Positions 54,976-64,000 of a stretch of 64,000 nt of DNA are shown in pieces. Origin of the DNA: Platycnemis pennipes (taxonomy: Eukaryota; Arthropoda; Insecta; Odonata; Platycnemididae); the NCBI GenBank assembly GCA_933228895.1, contig OW121850.1:32125773-32189772 (forward strand), read 5' to 3'. The position numbers were made by a program, and so were the translations under genes. The stretch's first letter is position 1; every line of letters begins with the position of its first letter. The notes under the pieces are model-generated. The model was not told where the DNA came from, searched no databases, and worked only from the letters and a program-made list of their open reading frames with translations.

Positions 54976-56488
54976 TAAGTTCGGATATTAAGGATCATTT
55001 AGTCTTACCTTTTAACCTATAAAAATGAGGATTCGTGCGGCAATCTGATTTAGAGTTTGTTCCTCCATTGTTAATAAGCCCTATGAAGCCTCTCTCTCCC
55101 TCCCCTTTTCGCCAAATGAATGCAATTATATCCGTCTCCAGGAGAAGAAAGATTTCATCTCAAGCTGGGCAACGATTCCACCATTTTCACAGAGGAAATT
55201 AGGTCAAACGTTTTCAGATCGTATTCATTGATATAAGATAGTCCGGTATTCATTTCAGCTTGTATGAAAATCTCTCACTAATCAGTGAAACGCTGTTATT
55301 GCTATGTTGCAACAGTGCAAATTGATCTTCAATATTCGAATATTCTGAATTGTCATCGGCGATCAATGGGAGAGATAATAAGACACCGGTCCCTATATAC
55401 CTTCGGTAAACTGCCCAATTTCTAGGTCCATCTGCTTCCATATTTCTTAGGAAATACGGAGCCCAATTTTATGTAAATGTAAAAACGAAAATACAAGCTT
55501 TTTCAAGTCACTGGCAGAAGAGAATCGGTCGGTATAATAAATACTCCCTCAAGTTTTTATTACACTGTGACAGGAAGTCTCAATGACTTCCAGTGTCCCA
55601 AAAAGTATGGTCTATTTCCTAACTCCATGGTCACCTCTTCCTCCACGCACCAAAGCGTCGCGTCATACATCTGTCATCTAAACCTGGGAGGAGGAGCGCA
55701 GCAATTCACCAAACGGATGGGACTTTGAACTGTTGAACTTTAGGCACTTTCGTTAAAGAGCTGATTTTGACGCCAGGTTTCTCTCCTCCTCTCCTCCATT
55801 TCCTCTTAAACCTACCTCTCTCTATCCCTCCACCGTTATAATCTTCGTGCCCTCGTAAACGACCTCGGCTGCGGGTCGCCTCCTCCTTCTAGTTACGTGC
55901 GACCCTGGGTTCGATATTCTCCCTTCTCGCCTAACAGAAGGGGGTGATTGCCTCCGGATGACGTTGCATGTTCCGCTAGCCTCGCATTGCGGTATTCGAA
56001 AGCATTAAGTTTCGAAGCAATGTTTTGTACAATTTAACAGATAGCGGGATCTTTTGTGGGATGCGGTTGGCGTTGCGGCTGTATTCTGCAATTCATTGGC
56101 AATTTTTTTTTAGATTATTCTTATTTATACTCTCAAAATGAAATTTATATATTATTTAGAATTCATGGTAATCGTATAAAATAATCTGTGCACCCATTTA
56201 AATAATACACATCTATTTTGTACTACTTTATTAGCAAAATGCATCCAGTTATAAGTGCCAACTTTGAGTAGGAATAATTTTTATGACTTTGCGTGTTTTA
56301 TTGAAATATTAATGCCACTTCTTCCTAGTAAGAAATCGTTAATAAAATTATTAGTGTTCACTTCTTCCTAGTTTTTAAACAATTACTGCTCTCATTGCAA
56401 ACGAAACAATTGAGATGGGAAGGACGCTAAAGTGGGAGACAGGGAGAGAAAAATTCAATTACTGTGCACATGTATGATTCAGAACACG
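54976..56488. other. Unassigned DNA
   Basis: A short hairpin GGAAGTC/GACTTCC sits near 55575. A box B-like GGGTTCGATATTC occurs near 55909 without a convincing box A. Otherwise nothing was recognised. Confidence 0.35.
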
Positions 56489-56690
56489 CGCACTCTTCTT
56501 TATGCAAGTGATTCTTGGACGACTAGAGCAGAAGAGAAGCCAAGACTGGAAGCATTAGAAATTGGAGCCAAAGAAGAATAATGAAGAGGAAATGGATCGA
56601 CCGAGTGACTAACGAAGAAGTCCTAAGAGGAGTGGGACGAACGAGAATAACTCTGCAAACCCTTCGAAGAAGACGGGACTACTTTAGTCA
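56489..56690 (+). mobile_element. LINE-A fragment
   Basis: LLYASDSWTTRAEEKPRLEALEIG, RKWIDRVTNEEVLRGVGRTRIT and LQTLRRRRDY in broken frames. It stops abruptly where a Penelope-type terminus begins. Confidence 0.75.
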
Positions 56691-56790
56691 AGGGTAATCT
56701 GGTCAGAATGACCTACTGGTTGATTACAGTACCCTTGACAATGACACGAAAGTGTCGAAACCGGTAGGGTTTTACTCAATAAAAAGTGTG
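56688..56790 (+). repeat. Penelope-type terminus with degenerate hammerhead
   Basis: ACCC (56731-56734) pairs with GGGT (56767-56770). TTGACAA replaces the CUGANGA box with two changes. GACAC/GTGTC (56743-56756) is a perfect stem II with a GAAA loop. GAA follows, then ACC/GGT as stem III and A at the cleavage position. Upstream, GTCAAGGGTAATC and CCTACTGGTT can pair with the same strand, making a larger fold. Confidence 0.6.
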
Positions 56791-57655
56791 AAAAATACAT
56801 CAAGTTTTTCTTACACCATGTCAATTTTTCACATAGTATCGCCTAATGCTATTCAATTTTCCTGTCATAGTGACTAAACCTTTCTAGTTTTCGGGAGGTC
56901 AAATCTAATCATTCTTCCCCTAACGAAATCAAGATAGGTACTGTAGCTGCCTGGGTAATAAATATCTTGCAATCTGTTTCGATGCAATAACAAAAATAAG
57001 ACCCGCAGCTGCTCGCAGATGTCTCGCACTCAGTAAACGAGGACTTATCATAAGCTCGAGTCGCTCATCAAAAGATTATTAAAGTCTTAAATCTGACAAT
57101 TGCTTAAGATTTCAATCTCTTTGAAGCCTTAAACCCAGGAGAGAGAAAACTTTTGTCACTCGAGGTATGCAGTTATTAATTATTTCGGTTAATGGTAGTT
57201 TTCTGGGGGGCAGAGCAGGTAGATGGTCATTAGCGAGGGTCTCTGCTCGCGATCGGCCTAATCCGGACCCTCGCCCGGCTTCGACCCTCATCAGCGACCG
57301 GACTCTCGCGGTAAGGGGCCACGCGGACAAAACTGACCGCGTCCAATACGATGTTAAAAGTTATTAACTATTTAAATTTGCAATAATTTATTATCGCCAT
57401 TGTATCACACATTCTATGAGAACTACGAGCGTTTTTTGATCGACGTTCTACGATAAAAATCAACGTTTTTCATGCATCTTTAGAAATATGCTGTTTACAC
57501 TTGGCGACGTTGCATTTCAAGGACTCTCATACGCGGAGGTTTTAAACAGCTAAGAGATTTGACAGAGGGAAATCTTGACGAATCTCCGTGAACTCTAGGT
57601 AGCATAAATGTTGATGGTAAATGTTGATGTAGCGTAAATGTTGAGTCTTCGATAA
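56791..57655. other. Unassigned DNA with one GC-rich patch
   Basis: 57195-57340 is GC-rich with overlapping 66- and 72-codon frames on opposite strands; no domain. Confidence 0.35.
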
Positions 57656-57657
57656 CG

Positions 57658-57735
57658 TTTGTGCCCTGCAAGCCACCGCGAGGGTGTGTGGCAGAGGATG
57701 AAGATCACCAAGCATGCACAACTCACATTATTTCT
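57658..57735 (-). mobile_element. LINE-B2 3' stem-loop fragment
   Basis: GCCCTGCAAGCCACCGCGAG, GGTGTGTGGCAG and GATCACCAAGCATGCAC in order. Only the terminal region of the LINE is left. Confidence 0.75.
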
Positions 57736-58090
57736 GATAGTGTTCTGATCCTCTCGAAACTCAACAAGTTAAATGCGGACTGAGCTAATCCTTGGATAAC
57801 TATGGTCCAAATAGCTTAATCGCTTGCCATGATAAAGGCATAAGCTCCGCCAAACTCTCCTCAGCACCTGGAATTTTCTAGGATGAACTACGAAGTATAA
57901 TATTTTTTCATCATTGACGGTACACTGATTTCACCTTGGATGGTTACTGCATCGCCAATCATGGAGCGCCACCTTGACACATATCGCCTGCGTATTTCAG
58001 TACAGATTAGGGTAATTTTAATTTCTTTTCCGTAAATAATAACGCATGGAACACTCATTTATATCTACTTGTCTCACTCATTTATATCTC
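57736..58090. other. Unassigned DNA
   Basis: No feature recognised. Confidence 0.4.
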
Positions 58091-58409
58091 AATGTCCTTT
58101 TTTCCTCGTACTATTAGGGATATGAATAACGGTAAATATATCCAGTACGAGTGTAGCAATGGATAACATTGGTAGCTGCATGTTGATATAAGGACTTATA
58201 ACTAACCCAACTAACGGCATGTTTTTGCATGTATGTTTTGCTATTTTTATCTTTTTTTAAATAGCGTAGTTTTGAACAGTACCTATAAAAGTACTGATCC
58301 TTTTTTTTATGCATGATATGTAGTGCATGTTTGGTGAGAGTTCACCCCCTGCCACACACCTTTATGGTGGCTTGCAGGGTATTATGTAGATATAGATGTA
58401 GATGTATAT
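58091..58409 (+). mobile_element. LINE-B1 3' end, nearly identical to 17337-17643
   Basis: Begins at SFFPRTIRDMNNGKY and holds the full 3' UTR, stem-loop and ATGTAGATATAGATGTAGATG tail. It differs from the 17-kb copy by only a handful of substitutions and a small T-run change. Confidence 0.9.
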
Positions 58410-58548
58410 CGAGAGAGGAATAAAAGGCAAAACTGGTGGGTAAGGAATTAGGGATAAGAAAAAGAAAGGGGTTCCTGATGCCATATGACGTAAAAGATAA
58501 ATGACGTTTGTGGATCTATCCGCTTTTTTGCCAACTTGGTTGTGTTAT

Positions 58549-58647
58549 GTGACGACAGTTTCGACTTGATTCCACCAGGCTTCTTCAGGTCAAACCTCAA
58601 CTTCGACCTGAGGACGTCTGGTGGAGTCCAGTCGAAACTGTTGTCAC
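58549..58647. repeat. Inverted repeat with two hammerhead-type cores
   Basis: Arms 58549-58591 and 58605-58647 are reverse complements with a few mismatches. The right arm (plus) has CTGAGGA (58608-58614), a CTGG/CCAG stem II, GAAA (58634-58637) and TGTTGTC. The left arm read on the minus strand has CTGAAGA, a weaker stem and GAAACTGTCGTC. Both CUGANGA boxes are intact. Confidence 0.65.
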
Positions 58648-58659
58648 CTTAAACAACCA

Positions 58660-61600
58660 ACGAGGAAAATGGTGAGATCTTAGAATCTAGAACGCCTACG
58701 CCTACGATATAACAACATAAATGAAAGTTCACGAGGTACATGTTACAGACCAAATATGATAGAGAAAATTCAAATAAACCTTATGGAATGTCAAGTAAAT
58801 GCTAATATCTTCAAGGAAACACTGTAAACATTACACATGACCTTTCCTAATGATGAAGAATGAGGCGATGGTGACACCATAGTTAGACATAGACACCGAG
58901 GTGACTGCTAAGTAACTATCAATAAGATCAAAAAACTCTTTTCAAAAAACAGAGATTTTGCTTTTTGACGGAGAAGATTGAAATAGATTAAAATGTGACT
59001 ACTAGTAGTAGTGATAGTAGTAGGATTCTATTACAGCCTTCCGAGGATTCAGCGAAATCGTAAAGGGGCGAGGCATGGCGAGTGCCAATTGAAGCAGCGC
59101 GTTTGGGAGTGTGAGGAGGTCAATGTCAATGAGTTACGCCGCTCCTGGAAACCGCGGAGCTGAAGTTATAAAATGCTCATTATGAAAATAGGAATGCCAT
59201 GCTGAAATTACGCTGAGCACACCTGTAAACGTAGCGAGATAATTAACAGTTATGAAATTGCTAAAGCCACATCGGAGCTCCGATATCTCGACAGTGCGTA
59301 GATTGCATTCAAATGAAAAACACCCGGAAAATAGAAAATAATCCGAAATCATTTTGGTCTTATGAATGAAAAATTCGATAAAGATAAGGGTTAAGGGATA
59401 TGGATAAAGAAAGGGATAAAGCAATGGGGCGGTTCAAAAAAGCCTTTTCATTTTCTTTTCTTTTCATTTAAAAAATCCTTGTCACAAAAGATTTTCACCA
59501 AGTTTTTCAAAAATATACTGTTTTAATATTTATTTTGCTATCTAATCTGTTAAATTTCAAAAGGTAACCGATTGATATTTCTGCAGTGTAACGGGAAATT
59601 ACAAAAATCTTTTTCCAAATTAATCTCTAGCAATGGAACAACTTTTAGCTAAATAATTATAATTCGTGCCTAAATAATACCCTAAATCAATTAGAACGAT
59701 TGTCTTTTCCCCAAATATATAGATTTGAATACGCAATGGATATAAACTCCGCCACTTTCGATCCAGAGACGCGAGGGTTTGACTCCTGGGGAACACGTTG
59801 CTCTCCTGTCTAATCTAATCGGTAATAGTGAAGTAATTCTTATTATATATTTGGAGGTTGGTATCCATCGTATAAAGAAGTACCAAAACAAAAGGAGCAC
59901 CAGTAGCGCTAAATTGAGAGCCAATCCAAGTGAAATTAAACAAAGAAGAATTAGGAGAGTGAAGGAAAATTGACTATATAAGTTAACGCGGAGAGACTAA
60001 TTACGAGTAACGCAGTTGCGGAATAACGCAGCAGTTGACACGGAGTGACGTGGAGTAACGCAGGCAAAAGCACAAGCTTCTCTTCTTTTGAATGAGAAAA
60101 CATTACTATGAGAGGAAACGTTCTATGACAGCTAGGAAGAGGGTAAAAAGAATCAATCTTTCAAGCGGAATGAAAGAAGTAGGAAGAATTCAAAGGAGGA
60201 AATTGACGTAGAGATAAGAACATTCAAGGTGAGGGTTGGAGGACAAGTGAAATTAAGTTGGATCTCCTCAAAATCATAAATACTGGTGACTTACTGCAAT
60301 TTATACGCTTAAATTTGTAGTCGATCTAAATTGCTGATGCATGTGAATTGAGGCGAGATCATAATTCATTTCCCGTACCATTCAAACTTGTAACTTAAGT
60401 AACTGCATTTAGAACCCATGAGAATTAAGAGTAGGTTAAATCTTAGTATGCAAAATATATGTATCTATTTTATTCAGAACCCATGCAGTTGGGCAAGTAC
60501 AACTATTGAAATGCATGTTAAACGTGAAAGGAATTCCCTTTTTGGAAATTCAATATTGGTAAAAGCCCTTCAAAAGCATTTTTATTGCATGTGTACACTT
60601 TCCAAACGCATTTGAATTCTTATATTTGAAAGCGATTTGCGAAATAAGGCACTTAAGGAGGAGATAGTTTCCGCTTCAGCAATCAGTCAATCAAATGGAA
60701 AAATAAAAGGAGTCAGAACCGATCTAAAAGCTTCCCCGCTTCCCAGCTTCCAGATTTGTGGAACATGACAACACTTTGAACGTGTGCGTGCATAAACTCC
60801 TGGTATACGAGAATAATACTCCTCTTCCAGTGATCCGTTAACCACACAAGAAAAAGAACCCATAAAGCTGAAAAAAAAGCAATTGTGGACGTGGGTAGGT
60901 AACACTCCAAGTGAATACCTCAATAAGAAACAAATAATGGTGACACCTGTATAATCCTCGCGGAAATCGCACCTATCATCAGAGTATAACACCCCAAATC
61001 ACGAACAAATATTTTCAAAGCCACATTCATTGATTAAAAAATCCACTGTTTCTAAATGCAAAAACGTGATAGGAGCACTTAAAATTTTATTCATTCCAAA
61101 CGCAAACGGAAGTCTCACATCAAGACCTCCCACGACTTCATGACCTCCCTTAAATTCACAAAAAGAGCCCAATCAAATCAAATATTAAGATTGCTACCGA
61201 GACTTATTCAAATATGTGAACAAAGAGCTCTTAATTATTGCTATCCGCTTTCATTCCTGCAATTTGATCTCAGCTGACGTAATAGTAAATTGCAAGAAGC
61301 AGCAAAAATTATCACGGAGATGATTGATGCCTTTGATGTAGAATAACTCTTTTCAAGTATTTCTATTCCGGAAGTCACATTGCAAGACAACTTAAGTCAT
61401 TCATTTCTATGTAGAAACTCTAATTGTAGTCGGTAATAAGACCTAATTCGATTTATATCACTCCTAATACCACATCATCATTTAACTATCCATCAATTCT
61501 AACATCGGTATGGCTCAGATCTTCACACAGTTCTTCTATCAGATGAGCTAACTAAGATAATCTTCAGCTAACTATGCAGACAGTTACCACTTAGTTGCCC

Positions 61601-61674
61601 TTGACTCTTATATCTAACATGCTTGCATGAAGTAGAAGCATTGTGCCTCTTCAGTAATTAGTGCATGCATTGTT
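58660..61674. other. Unassigned AT-rich DNA
   Basis: Three kb with no recognised gene or repeat. A run of loosely repeated GTAACGCAG / GGAGTAACGCAG words lies at 59985-60065. A box B-like GGGTTTGACTCC occurs near 59775 without a box A. Confidence 0.4.
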
Positions 61675-62030
61675 ATCTTACACCCCCTGCCTTTTCTATT
61701 TCACATCCTTTACCATTATTTCAAGTGAGGTCTTCATTTGTCGTTCTTCCATTACAATTTTCCTTCGACGCCAATCTTCATCGAGCCATTTTGTCTCAAG
61801 AAAAGGCCGACCTGCTTGTCCCGTTACGTTTTTAGTTTTCAGCATACTTCTCTTTTCTCTCGCTATTTTATGAATTTTTGCAATTGCCACTTGGCCAATC
61901 CATTTTCTTTTTCATTCTGGTTTGGCACAACATTTCCAATGCTTTTAATCTTAACTTTTCTGCTGCTTTAATTGCGCATGCCTCGCCGTCATGAAGTAAT
62001 ATGATGGGGTTGTAAGTTCGACTGAACCCT
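61675..62030 (-). mobile_element. LINE-A remnant, strongly diverged
   Basis: The minus-strand 64-codon frame (61696-61890) has REKRSMLKTKNVTGQAGRPF, then KWLDEDWRRRKIVMEERQMK and IMVKDVK, in register with the LINE-A tail (KRSLLKTLKRRRDNLIGHIL...VKDVKE). Upstream on the same strand, ATTACTTCATGACGGCGAGG matches the segment for LLYGSEAW. Ancient copy. Confidence 0.55.
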
Positions 62031-64000
62031 ATTCCTACATTTTAGTAAATCTTGTGTCTGGCGTAAGAGTAAATTCTAGTAATAATGTAGGAGGATCATG
62101 TTTCAATGGAATTGAATTTCTTAGTATCTAAGAAAGGATGATATCTAAGATATCATCTTAAAAATGTCACCATTTTTCCTGGGGAGTGGAAATCTCGAAA
62201 GAAAGATTATCGATTGGTACAGGACAAACCGGAAGTTTGGCGTTCCGCGTTAATCGGGCGAGAATTCTAACCTCACCCTCCCCGACGCGGCCTTATGAAG
62301 TAGCTGAACGTTGACGCTCCAAGGAGGAAATATAAGGCCATCAGATTCTCGGAAAAGTCCTCGAATCAAGTTCGGGGGAAAATTTAATTAAGCTCCCGAC
62401 ACGACTCGATTGACGAGGGAAGATGCGTCCGAATATTCTGACCCGGTTTATATCAAAATAAGAAAATAAAGCTGATTACTCACGGAGGGACATGAGAGGC
62501 AAGATCGATGTATATTAAACACACACTGTGGATTGCCATTTACTCAGAATCTGATTCTCTAATTACCTCTTTCAAGAGCATGACATTTATTCAGGTTCAA
62601 AAATATGTATTTACGTTTATAACATTATCAAAAATATTGTGGAGTGTAAATTTTTCACTGAACACAATAATTCCTCTACATTATCATAACGGACCATGCT
62701 TTACTATGAGACATAATTTTGAATAATTTAACACGAGTTCCTCAACCGAGTCATTGCAATTAATTTTAGAATAATTATTCTAATGCAATTATGCGATACA
62801 ATTGAAAACACTGATCACTTAAATAGTGATAATTGATTTTGCTTTTAAGTAACCTCTCCTAAATTACTTGAATATCGTTTCAATCCTTTAAAAATCAGCT
62901 ACTCTAGCAAAGGTTAATAATTAAACGTTGATTGGTCCACAGAAAATTACACATTGCTTAGTTCTAATAAAAGTCTTAGTCCTCTATTATTTTTTAGCCT
63001 CCTAAATATTTTGCTCGAGAAGTAAAGGTTCGGAAATAAAGTATACATTTTTTTTCATACCGTTGCGGTATCTTGGCCATGAAAATACGAATTCACTATG
63101 CTATATCAGCAGCCGGAGTATTTTAAACTCCTTCCTTGCCTTTTAATAACCCTTCACCAGCACCACTCTCTGGTTGGAGAGTCTTTAAAGGAGTAGATTT
63201 CGTAAGGATATTTGTGGGTGCAAGTACATCTGGTATTTTTATTTTTATTATTATTACAGTTTTTATCATGTATTTTTTCTTGTAGTTTCTTTAAAAAATA
63301 ATATTAATCACAAAATAATACGCTGTTTACATTACTGTGAAATAATATGCCGAAATTATGACCTGGAGATGACAATCAACCGTTGAAAACCGGGTCGTGT
63401 ACTGGTTTTGTAAATTTTACGGTATTTATAAAGATTTACTCAATGAGTACGCTGACGTTAATTATTACTACTGTTTTTACTATTGCATTCAAAAAGGGAT
63501 TTAATTTTTCATTTTGTTTATGAAATTCAAGCTTGTGTTTGACTAACATAGTTAGTTTGGTTCCACTGGGAGAACATATTTTATTTGAGAACCCTTGAAC
63601 AATAAATTATGGAGATATTCAATAAGAGAAGAATTTTGGTTTCGCACCGTACCACGTTCCAACCGACCGTGTGTTCCCTTTCTTTCGGTGAACAAACTTT
63701 CTGGTCGATGAATGTGATGCGTCCTAAAATGTGTCATTTAAATTTCTATGTCAGTTACGGGGTAAGTGTAAAAAACAAAAGGTTGCGACGAATCAGAGAA
63801 AATGAGGCGAAGGAAGGGCACGTGGGATTGCTTGCTAATCCAAGGACGAGTCCCACATAACATTTCCTCGTCCCCCAAATCAAAGCTCTTCCGCCTGAGT
63901 CCGCCTCGGAACGCCGCCATATGTGACAGGATCCCTATACGACGGACATAAAAAAAACTTTTCTCGGAATTAAATGAAATTTGGAATATGTATGTTTATT
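62031..64000. other. Unassigned DNA
   Basis: A small hairpin GATGATATC/GATATCATC lies at about 62137-62157. Near 63368-63412, CTGGAGATGACAATC...TTGAAAACCGGGTCG weakly resembles a Penelope hammerhead end. Frames at 63552-63920 have no domain. Confidence 0.4.

Noticed and set aside
55880..55935. tRNA-like GGGTTCGATATTC
   Set aside because: Only a box B-like word; no box A at the expected distance and no fold.
23599..58409. CRISPR-like array suggested by the repeated CCCTGCAAGCCACC words
   Set aside because: The words are kilobases apart, in both orientations, and are LINE 3' ends in an animal genome.

Overview
This window comes from a large, AT-rich, repeat-dominated animal genome, most likely an arthropod and probably an insect. 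The evidence is a typical invertebrate mix of mobile elements: CR1/Jockey-type and RTE-type LINEs, Penelope-like elements with GIY-YIG domains, tRNA-derived SINEs, and Transib, pogo and hAT DNA transposons. One spliced gene has a 146-bp GT-AG intron, and most open frames are short and degenerate. Nothing prokaryotic is seen. The species cannot be named from sequence alone. No conserved host gene was recognised; the best host-gene candidate is a small exon with a signal peptide near 26.9-27.1 kb on the minus strand.

Two transposons look potentially autonomous. (1) At 19.9-23.6 kb lies a Transib element whose two-exon gene (20855-21158 joined to 21305-23082, 693 aa) encodes a RAG1-core-like recombinase with all three catalytic acidic residues, between CACAGTGG-type ends and GC-rich 5-bp flanks. 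(2) At 51.6-55.0 kb lies a pogo/Tigger-like element with an uninterrupted 570-aa transposase (HTH + DDD catalytic core + C-terminal PHD-like zinc finger), 31-bp terminal inverted repeats (one mismatch) and subterminal repeats.

Region by region. 0-8.4 kb: LINE fragments and a hammerhead-like inverted repeat. 8.7-11.2 kb: a dead hAT element (8-bp target duplication, BED-finger pseudogene) carrying a nested LINE. 12.6-12.8 kb: a 192-bp hAT MITE with a perfect 8-bp duplication. 13.9-15.7 kb: an RTE-type LINE with a 13-bp target duplication, internally deleted and rearranged. 16-18.6 kb: Penelope, LINE and SINE fragments. 19.3-23.6 kb: Transib. 23.6-26.0 kb: three LINE 3' ends, two of them head to head. 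26.7-27.4 kb: hAT-like terminus and the signal-peptide exon. 27.5-29 kb: LINE and Penelope fragments. 32-34.4 kb: the longest CR1/Jockey-type copy. 36.7-39.3 kb: SINEs and LINEs. 40.4-42.6 kb: a three-layer nest (LINE, then Penelope with a hammerhead motif, then MITE). 47.5-50.3 kb: esterase-type LINE ORF, SINE, LINEs. 51.3-55 kb: SINE head and pogo element. 56.5-58.7 kb: LINE and Penelope ends and a second hammerhead-type inverted repeat. 58.7-64 kb: mostly unassigned AT-rich DNA with one old LINE remnant.

Names used below: LINE-A is the RTE-type family that ends in a 14-bp palindrome plus a GAT-repeat tail. LINE-B is the CR1/Jockey-type family that ends in a CCCTGC/GCAGGG stem-loop plus a GATGTA tail; it has two subfamilies, B1 (RTPTYYGR) and B2 (RTPAFYAR). 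These names are local labels.
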